From Bacteroidota bacterium (lineage in GTDB: Bacteria; Bacteroidota; Bacteroidia; Chitinophagales; Chitinophagaceae), in the NCBI GenBank assembly GCA_030706605.1, contig JAUZOE010000004.1, forward strand, positions 149,300-213,299: DNA of 64,000 nucleotides, given 5' to 3'. Shown here piece after piece: positions 1-8,426 of this stretch; the first letter of the stretch is position 1, and each line of letters opens with the position of its first letter. Under the pieces are notes generated by a model that was not told the DNA's origin, ran no database searches, and saw nothing but the letters and a program-made list of their open reading frames with translations. A program made the position numbers and the translations under genes.

Positions 1-492
1 CAGCAAATAAATTCCACTTTTAGGATCAGTATCGCGGCCATCAGTAAATGCATGGATATATACTTTTTCAAGTCCGTGTTTTTTACAAATTGAAGTGAGT
101 GCTTTCACATGATTAATATGAGAATGAACTCCTCCATCACTTACCAACCCCATAAGATGGAGAGGTTTGTTATACTCTTTTGCATAATTAATACTATTAA
201 GTAATGCTGGATTTTTCTCAAATTCCCCATTTTCAATCGCAACTTTTATTCTTTCCAATTCCTGGTATACTATTCGGCCGGCTCCCAGGTTCAAATGCCC
301 CACTTCACTATTACCCATTTGACCATCAGGGAGACCAACAGCCCTTCCAAACGTAACTAAAGTGGTATGAGGATATTTATCATAAAGGGAACTTACAAAG
401 GGAGTATTCGCATTTTGTATCGCATCACTTTCTTTTTTGGTACCAAGACCCCATCCATCCATAATTAATAAAATAACTTTTTTTGTTTCCAT
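1..492 (-). CDS. gpmI: 2,3-bisphosphoglycerate-independent phosphoglycerate mutase, N-terminal part
   Basis: Interconverts 3- and 2-phosphoglycerate in glycolysis, in the cytoplasm. The first 164 residues are visible and the gene runs off the left edge. Family motifs in order: the metal-binding MDGWG at residues 11-15, GNSEVGH with the phosphorylated serine at residue 62, VSDGGVHSH at about 117-125 and DGRD at 151-154. All belong to the alkaline-phosphatase-superfamily, cofactor-independent enzyme rather than the dPGM type. The start is the ATG at 490-492, which directly precedes the conserved hydrophobic strand. It is divergent from the DUF4783 gene at 601. Confidence 0.96.
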   Translation of the reverse strand, partial: METKKVILLIMDGWGLGTKKESDAIQNANTPFVSSLYDKYPHTTLVTFGRAVGLPDGQMGNSEVGHLNLGAGRIVYQELERIKVAIENGEFEKNPALLNSINYAKEYNKPLHLMGLVSDGGVHSHINHVKALTSICKKHGLEKVYIHAFTDGRDTDPKSGIYLL

Positions 493-497
493 GTTTC

Positions 498-516
498 AAA
501 GCTAATTATTAGCTTT
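498..516. promoter_or_regulatory. Perfect 8-bp inverted repeat overlapping a candidate gpmI -7 box
   Basis: AAAGCTAA, three bases, then TTAGCTTT, lying 6 bases upstream of the gpmI start in the divergent gpmI/DUF4783 spacer. On the minus strand TAGCTTTG (497-504) fits the Bacteroidota -7 consensus TAnnTTTG. No matching -33 TTTG is visible at the usual distance. It could be an operator, or a chance palindrome in AT-rich DNA. Confidence 0.3.
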
Positions 517-600
517 AACATATTCAGTAAAATTTGTTTTATTTAGCATTATTTTTCATTTGGCACGTTTTTCGCAAAATGAAGTTCAAATCATTTCATT

Positions 601-975
601 ATGAAAAAATTTTTACTCCCTATAGCTATTGTAGCGTTACTATCTTCATTTATGATTGTATCATTTACCGAAGTTGTAAATGCCATTAAGTCCGGCGATG
701 CTACTGAAGTTGCTAAATATTTTGATAACACAGTTGAAATCACCCTTCCTGAAAAAAGTAATTCATATAGTAAACACCAGGCAGAACTTGTGTTACGTGA
801 TTTTTTTAATACAAATGGTGTAAAGAATTTTGAGGTGATTCATAAAAGCGAAAATGTAGGTTCACAATTTTGCATTGGAAACCTTACCACCAATAATGGC
901 ATATTCCGGACTACTATTTACATGAAACAAAATGGCAATAAGGAAGTAATACAGGAACTTCGTTTTGAAAAATAA
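601..975 (+). CDS. DUF4783 family secreted protein
   Basis: A 124-residue protein with an N-terminal hydrophobic signal segment (about residues 4-22) and no lipobox cysteine. The rest resembles DUF4783, small NTF2-like-fold secreted proteins common in Bacteroidota, often encoded next to nadC as here. The motif order fits: EVVNAIKSGDA (helix), YFDNTVEITLP, then an antiparallel sheet with TTIYMKQ near the C-terminus. The biochemical function is unknown. Start is the ATG at 601. It lies 132 bases upstream of nadC on the same strand. Confidence 0.75.
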   Translation: MKKFLLPIAIVALLSSFMIVSFTEVVNAIKSGDATEVAKYFDNTVEITLPEKSNSYSKHQAELVLRDFFNTNGVKNFEVIHKSENVGSQFCIGNLTTNNGIFRTTIYMKQNGNKEVIQELRFEK

Positions 976-1107
976 TCATTCTCTTTTTAAATCCAAATAT
1001 TTTTTGCCACCCTCAATTTTTCGGACTTACTACTAATAAACAGAAAGCCATAATGCGATAATTTTTGTTTTAGAAAAAGTTCTTCTATCATTTTATATTT
1101 TTGTTTC

Positions 1108-1974
1108 ATGAAACACACTGAAAATTATCAGTTTCAACTTGAAAAATTAATTTCAAATGCCTTTGAAGAAGATATCGGGGATGGAGATCACTCAACTTTG
1201 TCATGTATAGACGCAAATGTAAGAGGGAAAGCAATCCTGAAAATAAAAGACACAGGAATTATAGCAGGTATAGACGTTGCAGAAAAAATATTCTCTTATG
1301 CTGAACCCAAATCCGCTTTAAAAAAATTAAAAAATGATGGCGATGAAATGCATTTTGGAGAAATCGCATTTGAAGTAGAAGCCAAGGTATATACCATTCT
1401 TACCTGCGAAAGGCTTTTACTTAATTGTATGCAAAGAATGAGTGGCATTGCCACACTCACAAAAGAATATACCGATAAACTAAAAGGATATTCTACAAAA
1501 TTATTAGACACCCGGAAAACAACACCCAATTTCAGGCTGCTGGAAAAAGAAGCAGTACACATTGGCGGAGGGGTAAATCATCGCTTTGGACTGTATGATA
1601 TGATTATGCTGAAAGATAATCATATTGATTATTGTGGCGGCATCGAAAAAGCCATTGAAAAAGCATGGCAATACGTACAAGATAAAAAACCGGGATTAAA
1701 AATTGAAATAGAAACCAGATCAATTGATGATGTAAAAAAAGTAATGCTAACAGGCAAAGTAGACAGGATTATGCTTGATAATTTCACCCCTGAAAAAATG
1801 AAAGAAGCGCTTGCTATCATCAATGGGAAATATGAAACTGAAGCAAGTGGTGGTATTAACCTTGACAATATTGAATTATATGCTGCTACAGGAGTTGATT
1901 TCATTTCAAGCGGGGCAATTATTCACCAGGCAAAAAGTTTGGACCTTAGTTTAAAAGCCGAAATACAACAATAA
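1108..1974 (+). CDS. nadC: Nicotinate-nucleotide diphosphorylase (carboxylating), quinolinate phosphoribosyltransferase
   Basis: Converts quinolinate and PRPP to nicotinate mononucleotide, CO2 and PPi in de novo NAD synthesis. The 288-residue length is typical of the type II family. Visible motifs: EDIGDGDHST at about 21-30, the LDTRKTTP active-site segment at 133-140, GGGVNHRFGLYDMIMLKDNH at about 153-172 (PRPP and quinolinate binding), and the C-terminal EASGGI...TGVDFISSGA. TATTTTTG at 1096-1103 looks like a -7 box but leaves almost no leader before the ATG, so the promoter is uncertain. The next gene starts one base after the stop, which suggests co-transcription. Confidence 0.97.
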   Translation: MKHTENYQFQLEKLISNAFEEDIGDGDHSTLSCIDANVRGKAILKIKDTGIIAGIDVAEKIFSYAEPKSALKKLKNDGDEMHFGEIAFEVEAKVYTILTCERLLLNCMQRMSGIATLTKEYTDKLKGYSTKLLDTRKTTPNFRLLEKEAVHIGGGVNHRFGLYDMIMLKDNHIDYCGGIEKAIEKAWQYVQDKKPGLKIEIETRSIDDVKKVMLTGKVDRIMLDNFTPEKMKEALAIINGKYETEASGGINLDNIELYAATGVDFISSGAIIHQAKSLDLSLKAEIQQ

Positions 1975-1975
1975 T

Positions 1976-2317
1976 ATGTCAAAGAAAAAGTTATATAATA
2001 CAAATGGCATCGTTTACTCCACGAATTCTGATTTTAATTATTCAGAAGAAAAAAACTCAAGAGAAACTTTGCCTCCGAATGAGCAATTATTAAAAATAAA
2101 ACTTGACAAAAAACATCGTGGGGGTAAAGTAGTTACAATTATTGAAGGATTTGCTATGGGAGAATCAGCGATTGGAAGCATGTCAAAACAATTAAAAACT
2201 TTTTGCGGAAGTGGAGGTTCGGCTAAGAATAATGAGATCATTATCCAGGGCGATCATAAAGAAAAAATATGGCAATGGCTTATAAAGAATGGATATATAA
2301 AATCAAAAAAAATATAA
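1976..2317 (+). CDS. SUI1/YciH-like translation initiation factor
   Basis: A 113-residue bacterial homologue of eukaryotic eIF1 (SUI1 domain, about residues 40-110). The characteristic core is present: the basic KKHRGGK loop near residues 45-51, then GFAMGES, a helix containing KQLKTFCGSGG, then EIIIQGDHKEKIWQWL. In bacteria (YciH) the family is thought to influence start-codon discrimination under stress, but the role in Bacteroidota is not established. The ATG lies one base after the nadC stop, so the two genes are very likely one transcript. Confidence 0.9.
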   Translation: MSKKKLYNTNGIVYSTNSDFNYSEEKNSRETLPPNEQLLKIKLDKKHRGGKVVTIIEGFAMGESAIGSMSKQLKTFCGSGGSAKNNEIIIQGDHKEKIWQWLIKNGYIKSKKI

Positions 2318-2423
2318 TCTCATATAACAATCAATATGCCTTTAAGAATAATAAATAGTTTACATAAATATCTTTAACTTACTTCCTCTGGTTTTAATAA
2401 CTTTAACATCAACTTTAAAAGCC

Positions 2424-2810
2424 ATGATATCTAAAATTTCTGAAGGGGTAACCATAAGCATTGAAACTTTTTATCAACCCGAATATAGTAATCCCCTCAC
2501 CAGTGAGTTTACTTTCGCCTACCGCATTACCCTTGAAAATAATAATAATTTTCCTGTAAAATTATTAAGAAGACACTGGTATATTTTTGACAGTAATGCC
2601 GAACATCGTGAGGTGGAAGGAGAAGGTGTAATAGGAGTGCAACCCAAAATAAATCCAGGAGAAAAATATCAATATACCAGCGGATGCAATTTAAGAAGTG
2701 AAATGGGTAAAATGCATGGCATGTACTTTATGGAAAACTGCTATAATAAACAGACTTTTATTATTAATATCCCCGCATTTGAAATGGTAGTTCCTACCAA
2801 ACTGAACTAA
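2424..2810 (+). CDS. apaG: ApaG domain protein
   Basis: A 128-residue single-domain ApaG protein of fibronectin type III-like fold. Family hallmarks: FTFAYRITLENNN at about 28-40, RRHWYIFDSNAEHREVEGEGVIGVQP at about 49-74 and YQYTSGCNLRSEMGKMHGMY at about 82-101. ApaG is linked to Co2+ resistance and Mg2+ efflux phenotypes in enterobacteria, but its molecular activity is unclear. The stop codon overlaps the convergent gldB stop by four bases (2807-2810), so no separate terminator is available between them. Confidence 0.93.
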   Translation: MISKISEGVTISIETFYQPEYSNPLTSEFTFAYRITLENNNNFPVKLLRRHWYIFDSNAEHREVEGEGVIGVQPKINPGEKYQYTSGCNLRSEMGKMHGMYFMENCYNKQTFIINIPAFEMVVPTKLN

Positions 2811-3859
2811 CCCCTTGGCTTATATTTTGCAAGATTAAAAATCTCTCTCGGCTCCATTTTCATCAGGTCAGGAAGTTTCGTTTCCGGGAATTTCTCCATA
2901 TACTTTCTCACAATCTGCAATCCTGAAAAAGTTCCCAAATTTCCAGGCGCACCTTCGCCCAATTCCGGGGTCTTGGGGCTTTCGCCAATATAATTTTTTA
3001 TGATGTTCTGATCACTATTATTGAGCAGATTATTATTCAAAAAGAAATCCCAGATTACCGCTTCATTTTTATATACATCCTTCATTTGATCGCTGGTATA
3101 CCCTATACACACATTATCAGGAGTATAAGGCAAAAATTTTGTAAGAAGAAATAATCGTCTTCCTTTTTCCACCATTTCCTCTATCAATGGTTTACCATCG
3201 CTATTGTCATGATACATATCGTCAATAATATTCCTCATGCAGTTTACCGGAATATGTTCCGCATCAAAATTATTGGCAAGATAATCGGGGTATTGCTCTC
3301 GTCCTTCCCTGCTTTTATAAAACGAAAAATTACTCCCCAAATGAAGTTGAAGCCCGATACCCAAACCATAAGTTGTAAGAATATCGCCCTGCGTACCAAA
3401 TGAAGTCTCAAAATTGGCATTGATAGGGCCAATAAAAGTAATGACTGCGTTGGGTAATTTGTATTTAGGAAAATAATATTTCACATATTGCAGTCCATTC
3501 CTTATAGCTTGTGTTTCTTTATTAAAATTCTTATAAATTAAATCAGAAGAATCTTTTATAGGCGTATAATCATGAATAAATAAACGTATCGCTTTATCCT
3601 GTGGATTGCCGGGGATTAAAAGACTATCCATATCAAGACCCAAAATATTTTCAACAAAATCAGGCATAAAATGAGGATATTTTTGAAAAACTATTTTTAG
3701 CGATTCAGCAACCTTCATAGTATCAATTTCAAAAAAATCCTGCTCAAACCTTTTCGTTTCTATATTTATTTTGATAGAGGAAACATCAGGAATATTTTTT
3801 TTGCTGCCACAGGAAAATAAAAAGATAATGGTAGCCAGGGGAAATAAAATTTTCTTCAT
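2807..3859 (-). CDS. gldB: Gliding motility lipoprotein GldB
   Basis: A 350-residue lipoprotein with signal peptide and lipobox ending IFLFSC (Cys17), followed by the conserved GldB body (RFEQDFF, YFPKYKLPNAVITFIG, the region with DYLANNFDAEHIPVNCMRNI, and the C-terminal PDLMKMEPREIFNLAKYKPR). GldB is required for gliding in Flavobacterium johnsoniae and is also found in non-gliding members. It is divergently arranged with nadE, a gldB-nadE neighbourhood common in Bacteroidota. It suggests, without proving, a gliding or type IX secretion apparatus encoded elsewhere. Confidence 0.92.
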   Translation of the reverse strand: MKKILFPLATIIFLFSCGSKKNIPDVSSIKINIETKRFEQDFFEIDTMKVAESLKIVFQKYPHFMPDFVENILGLDMDSLLIPGNPQDKAIRLFIHDYTPIKDSSDLIYKNFNKETQAIRNGLQYVKYYFPKYKLPNAVITFIGPINANFETSFGTQGDILTTYGLGIGLQLHLGSNFSFYKSREGREQYPDYLANNFDAEHIPVNCMRNIIDDMYHDNSDGKPLIEEMVEKGRRLFLLTKFLPYTPDNVCIGYTSDQMKDVYKNEAVIWDFFLNNNLLNNSDQNIIKNYIGESPKTPELGEGAPGNLGTFSGLQIVRKYMEKFPETKLPDLMKMEPREIFNLAKYKPRG

Positions 3860-3940
3860 ACAACAAATAAAAGGAAAAAATAAATGAGAGATTTGTTAAA
3901 TGGAAAAAATATTAAATTTTTATTCATTTAATTTTACAAT

Positions 3941-5623
3941 ATGAAAATTATTCTTGCACAGCAAAATTACCATATTGGCAATTTTGATAAAAATATTCAT
4001 AAAATTATTGAAGCCATTAATGAGGCAAAAAGCCGGGATGCTGATCTCATCGTATTTAGCGAAATGTGTATCTGTGGCTATCCCGCCAGGGATTTTTTAG
4101 ATTTCAATGATTTTATCAATAAATGTTTTAAAAGTATTGATACTTTAAAACAACACGCAGATACTATTGGTGTTATTGTAGGCTCTCCCGACCGGAACCC
4201 TGTACGTGAAGGAAAAGATCTTTTTAATGCTGCATTTTTTTTATATGAAAAAGAAATAAAAAGCATCGCACACAAAACCTGCCTGCCTAATTACGACGTA
4301 TTTGACGAATATCGCTATTTTGAACCGGCATATGATTGGAATGTTATTGAATTTAAAGGGAAAAAAATTGCGCTTACTATTTGTGAAGATATCTGGAACC
4401 TGGGTGATAATCCGCTATACCGTATTTGCCCAATGGATATTTTAATGAAACAGGAACCCGATTTTATGATCAATATTTCTGCTTCGCCTTTTGATTATAC
4501 TCATGATGAAGACAGGAAAGCAACTATCAAATCGAATGTAATCAAATACAAAATACCTCTTTTTTATTGCAATGCAGTTGGCAGTCAGACAGAAATCATT
4601 TTTGACGGCGCTTCTTTGGTTTTTGATAAAGAGGCCAACCTTTGTTGCCAGCTTCCTCAATTTAAAGAGGAACTGAAAGAAGTTGTTTTAAATAATGACG
4701 GCAGTATCAATCTTCCGGTATTAGAAACTGCGGCAGTAGTACCCAGCCACCCTTTAGACCCTTTACATTTTATTCCCGGCTTAAATATTTCACAAGTATA
4801 TGAAGCTATCGTTTTGGGCATAAAAGATTATTTTGATAAAATGGGATTCACAAAAGCCATCATTGGCAGCAGTGGCGGCATTGACAGCGCCGTAACACTG
4901 GCACTTGCCTGTGCCGCTTTAGGAAAAGAAAATGTAAGAGCCATTTTAATGCCTTCGGAATATTCAACTTCTCATTCCATAGATGATGCAGAAAAACTTA
5001 GTAAAAATATTGGAAATCCTTATGACATTATTCCGATAAAAAAAATATACAACCAGTTTTTAAATGAACTTGAACCGGTTTTCAACGGACTCCCGTTTAG
5101 CGTCGCAGAAGAAAATATCCAGAGTAGGACAAGAGGCAACTTACTAATGGCTATCGCCAATAAATTCGGTTATATTTTATTGAATACTTCCAATAAAAGT
5201 GAACTGGCCACAGGTTATGGAACACTATATGGAGATATGGCCGGAGGCCTGGGTGTGCTTGGCGATTGTTATAAACTCCAGGTATATGAACTGGCAAAAT
5301 ATATCAATGCTGAGAAAGAAATTATCCCGTCAAATATTATTACTAAAGCGCCTTCTGCAGAATTAAGACCAGACCAAAAGGATATTGATAGTCTTCCTCC
5401 TTATGAAATTCTTGATAAAATTTTGTATCAATATATTGAAAAGGTACAAGGGCCTGCCTTAATAAAATCAAAAGGGTTTGATGCTGCACTTGTAGATAGA
5501 ATATTGAGAATGGTAAACAAAAACGAATATAAAAGGAATCAATTTTGTCCCATCATTCGTATTTCTCCAAAAGCATTTGGTGTAGGAAGAAGAGTACCTA
5601 TTGTCGCTAATTATTTGGATTAA
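3941..5623 (+). CDS. nadE: Glutamine-dependent NAD+ synthetase
   Basis: Amidates nicotinate adenine dinucleotide to NAD+ using glutamine and ATP. It has two domains. An N-terminal nitrilase-type glutaminase (about 1-265) carries the E-K-C triad at Glu41 (FSEMC), Lys112 (HKTCLPNY) and Cys148 (TICEDIW). A C-terminal ATP pyrophosphatase/synthetase (about 285-560) has the P-loop SSGGIDSAVT at about 310-319, TSNKSELATGYGTLYGD and KAPSAELRPDQ. The 560-residue length suits the glutamine-dependent bacterial form. With nadC it is the second NAD biosynthesis gene within 4 kb. Confidence 0.97.
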   Translation: MKIILAQQNYHIGNFDKNIHKIIEAINEAKSRDADLIVFSEMCICGYPARDFLDFNDFINKCFKSIDTLKQHADTIGVIVGSPDRNPVREGKDLFNAAFFLYEKEIKSIAHKTCLPNYDVFDEYRYFEPAYDWNVIEFKGKKIALTICEDIWNLGDNPLYRICPMDILMKQEPDFMINISASPFDYTHDEDRKATIKSNVIKYKIPLFYCNAVGSQTEIIFDGASLVFDKEANLCCQLPQFKEELKEVVLNNDGSINLPVLETAAVVPSHPLDPLHFIPGLNISQVYEAIVLGIKDYFDKMGFTKAIIGSSGGIDSAVTLALACAALGKENVRAILMPSEYSTSHSIDDAEKLSKNIGNPYDIIPIKKIYNQFLNELEPVFNGLPFSVAEENIQSRTRGNLLMAIANKFGYILLNTSNKSELATGYGTLYGDMAGGLGVLGDCYKLQVYELAKYINAEKEIIPSNIITKAPSAELRPDQKDIDSLPPYEILDKILYQYIEKVQGPALIKSKGFDAALVDRILRMVNKNEYKRNQFCPIIRISPKAFGVGRRVPIVANYLD

Positions 5624-5726
5624 AAAGTTTTTTATAAAATCGTAGTTTTAAAAAACTGTAAACATAATATCCGGGGGATAAAGCTTAAATTGCTAAAGTC
5701 AAACATATTTAAAATCATTTCTTTTT

Positions 5727-6899
5727 ATGGAAGCATATATTATAGCAGGATTCAGAACAGCGGTTACCAAATCAAAACGAGGAGGATTCAGATTTTATCG
5801 CCCCGACGATTTAGCCGTAGATGTCATCAAAGGGTTACTGGCATCTGTTCCAGAACTGGAAAGTAAAAGAGTAGATGACCTGATAGTTGGAAACGCAGTG
5901 CCGGAAGCCGAGCAAGGCTTGCAGGTAGGACGTATGATAAGTGTAAGAGCATTAGGTATTTCTGTTCCCGGCATGACAGTAAACCGATATTGTGCCAGCG
6001 GTTTGGAAACAATTGCGATTGCTACTGCAAAAATCAGAAGTGGAATGGCAGATTGTATTATTGCCGGAGGTACAGAAAGTATGACTATGGTGCCAACGGC
6101 TGGGTGGAAACCTGTGCCAGCCTATTCTGTAACATCAGAAACTCCTGATTATTATCTAGGTATGGGGCTAACTGCTGAATCTGTAGCAAAAGAATATAGA
6201 GTTACCCGCGAACAGCAGGATGAATTCAGCTTTTATTCTCATCAGAAAGCACTGAACGCGATCAACAACGGATATTTTAAAAGTGGTATTTTACCAATGC
6301 CGGTAGAAGAAATTTATGTTGACAAAAACAACAAAAAACAAAAGAAAAGTTTTGTGGTAGATACTGATGAAGGCGTACGGGCAGATACTTCAATAGAAGC
6401 CCTTGCAAAATTAAAACCAGCCTTCGCTTTAGGTGGTACAGTTACCGCCGGGAACTCTTCGCAAACTAGTGATGGTGCTGCTTTCGTAATTGTGATGAGT
6501 GAAAAAATGATGAATGAATTAAAACTAAAACCCATTGCCCGTTTGGTTTCCTGCGTTAGCGCAGGTGTACATCCCCGAATAATGGGCATAGGTCCTGTGG
6601 AGGCAGTTCCAAAAGTATTGAAGCAGGCAGGAATGAATCTTTCGCAAATAGATTTAATTGAACTAAATGAAGCATTTGCTTCGCAATCTCTTGCAGTAAT
6701 TAAGACCCTTGAACTGGATTCTTCAAAAGTAAATATCAATGGCGGCGCTATTGCACTTGGTCATCCGCTGGGATGCACAGGTGCTAAACTTACCATTCAG
6801 ATCATTAATGACATGAAGCGACTCAATAAAAAATATGGAATTGTGACTGCCTGTGTTGGTGGTGGACAAGGCGTTGCCGGAATTATTGAAAATTTGTAG
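5727..6899 (+). CDS. Thiolase (acetyl-CoA C-acyltransferase)
   Basis: Catalyses thiolytic cleavage of 3-ketoacyl-CoA, or the reverse condensation. The 390-residue length is standard. The nucleophilic cysteine is Cys89 in NRYCASGLE. The NEAFA segment, GGAIALGHPLGCTGA and the C-terminal CVGGGQG complete the active site. The domain order is that of degradative FadA-type thiolases. No fadB-like partner is adjacent, although an acyl-CoA dehydrogenase (8.4 kb) and a crotonase (32.5 kb) lie in the window. A weak AT-rich hairpin at about 5627-5659 may end nadE transcription upstream. Confidence 0.94.
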   Translation: MEAYIIAGFRTAVTKSKRGGFRFYRPDDLAVDVIKGLLASVPELESKRVDDLIVGNAVPEAEQGLQVGRMISVRALGISVPGMTVNRYCASGLETIAIATAKIRSGMADCIIAGGTESMTMVPTAGWKPVPAYSVTSETPDYYLGMGLTAESVAKEYRVTREQQDEFSFYSHQKALNAINNGYFKSGILPMPVEEIYVDKNNKKQKKSFVVDTDEGVRADTSIEALAKLKPAFALGGTVTAGNSSQTSDGAAFVIVMSEKMMNELKLKPIARLVSCVSAGVHPRIMGIGPVEAVPKVLKQAGMNLSQIDLIELNEAFASQSLAVIKTLELDSSKVNINGGAIALGHPLGCTGAKLTIQIINDMKRLNKKYGIVTACVGGGQGVAGIIENL

Positions 6900-6936
6900 C
6901 CTTTTTTAAAAACCAACAATCATTTTCTAATTCAAA

Positions 6937-7890
6937 TTATAACTTCACACTAAGACCTACTGCTATCAATGATTTCAATTGCAACCCAGGAGAATTATGA
7001 TTCGGACCAAACAATTTTACATCATCATCATAAATTAAATTAAGTCCAAGGCTGGCTGTAAGTACTTTAGAAAGTTTGGCTGTAAACATATTATTCATCA
7101 TCACATCCACATTTTGTGGATTATGCTCATAATTTGAAAAAAGATCAAGCCTTCCGTTATAACCAATTACTTTACTCAATTTCGCAATATAAGTTGCACT
7201 TAAAAAAGCGGCAATTTCTTTTTTTACCTGTTCGCCCGGGATTACACCATAGGCTCCCTTTGCTGATAAACTGTCATCTCTTACAACAGTCCAGCGTGAA
7301 GTGATAGGTGAAATAAAAATCGATAATCCTTTTGCAGGTTTAAAATCCAGCCCCAGACTTAATAGAAAATAACCGGGGGCAAGAAAATTAGATAAAAGAT
7401 CCCGGGAACTATCTCCATTGTAATTATATCCTTTAGAAAACTGAGAATGAAAATTAAATAAGCCTGCCAGGTTTAGTTTTGGATTCAACTCATAGCCAAC
7501 TTTAGATAAAAGATCAATTCTGTCATCATTTTTCCTAGTACCAAGGCTGGTTGTGTTAACCAAACCATAATTAAGATCCAGTGTATTATCCCAGCTATAC
7601 CTGCTTTTTTTATAAAAAGCATAAACTCCCAGGTAAGAAGCTATAGACAAAGAAAAATCGTCTCCGCCAGCTGCCCAGTTACTTTGACTTCCCTGCCCAA
7701 AATTTAGATTAAAAATGCCACCGGTTTTCCATGTTTTGCCACTGTCAACTTTTGGTTTTTTAATTTCCCGGGTAGCCTCGGCCTTCAGTTCATTCACGCT
7801 TTGATCCTGTCCAAAACAGAGAGAAGGAATGAAGAAAATGAAAATAAAAAAAATAGTAAAAATACAAGATCGCGAAAAATAAGTTCTCAT
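6937..7890 (-). CDS. DUF3078 family outer-membrane protein
   Basis: A 317-residue secreted protein. The signal peptide (about residues 1-28) ends LCFGQ, and a region of alternating aromatic and polar strands typical of a beta-barrel follows. It matches the DUF3078 pattern of Bacteroidota: GGIFNLNFGQGSQSNWAAGG at about 57-76, the YSWDNTLDLNYGLV strand and the KLNLAGLFNFHSQFSKGY strand. It ends GLSVKL, with an aromatic-poor terminus. Probable outer-membrane location is inferred from composition; function is unknown. Confidence 0.8.
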   Translation of the reverse strand: MRTYFSRSCIFTIFFIFIFFIPSLCFGQDQSVNELKAEATREIKKPKVDSGKTWKTGGIFNLNFGQGSQSNWAAGGDDFSLSIASYLGVYAFYKKSRYSWDNTLDLNYGLVNTTSLGTRKNDDRIDLLSKVGYELNPKLNLAGLFNFHSQFSKGYNYNGDSSRDLLSNFLAPGYFLLSLGLDFKPAKGLSIFISPITSRWTVVRDDSLSAKGAYGVIPGEQVKKEIAAFLSATYIAKLSKVIGYNGRLDLFSNYEHNPQNVDVMMNNMFTAKLSKVLTASLGLNLIYDDDVKLFGPNHNSPGLQLKSLIAVGLSVKL

Positions 7891-8056
7891 TTAAATAGTG
7901 CTTTATTCATTTACATTTACGGGAAAGCAAAAATAACAATACAATTAATTGTTCAAATATGTTTAGCTATTATATGAAAAGTAATTTTTTATGATTTACC
8001 AAATTTCTAACAGAAATCCATTACTTTGTAAATCAATAAATTTAAAATATCCTTCT

Positions 8057-8353
8057 ATGGAAGAATTAATCCAAAAATTGCAAAATACTCATGGTCTTAG
8101 TGCTGAACAATCACAAAGTATTTTAAATACAATAACAAGCTATGTAAAGGAAAAATTCCCAATGGTCGGCGGGGCAATAGACAATCTTTTTCAATCCGGT
8201 AGCACACCAGCAGGTGCAAATAACGCTGCACAAAATAATGGAGATTTCCTTAATAAGATTTCAGATTTCATTCCCGGCGCTACCGGCGAAAAAATTGAAG
8301 AAATTGCAAAAAAAAAATTGGGCGGTTTTTTTGGAGAAAATAAAACAGACTGA
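8057..8353 (+). CDS. Small conserved hypothetical protein
   Basis: A 98-residue soluble protein beginning MEELIQKL. It has an N-terminal amphipathic helical region (LSAEQSQSILNTITSYVKEKFP), a low-complexity linker rich in Gly, Ala and Asn (about 50-65), and a C-terminal helix-rich tail with GATGEKIEEIAKKKLGGFFG. Such small proteins are common in Chitinophagaceae without assigned function. I chose the ATG at 8057 over the in-frame ATG at 7991 because the extra 22 residues look like untranslated leader. It might be distantly related to the DUF937/DUF2780-type helical proteins; I cannot establish this. Confidence 0.65.
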   Translation: MEELIQKLQNTHGLSAEQSQSILNTITSYVKEKFPMVGGAIDNLFQSGSTPAGANNAAQNNGDFLNKISDFIPGATGEKIEEIAKKKLGGFFGENKTD

Positions 8354-8426
8354 TATTTTCAAATGCCAGTATAATAGCAATTAATTTTTGAATTATTTTA
8401 ACCGGGGTGGGACGGAAAATTGCATC

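Noticed and set aside
6314..6739. 141-codon minus-strand frame inside the thiolase gene
   Set aside because: Antisense shadow with no start context or domain.
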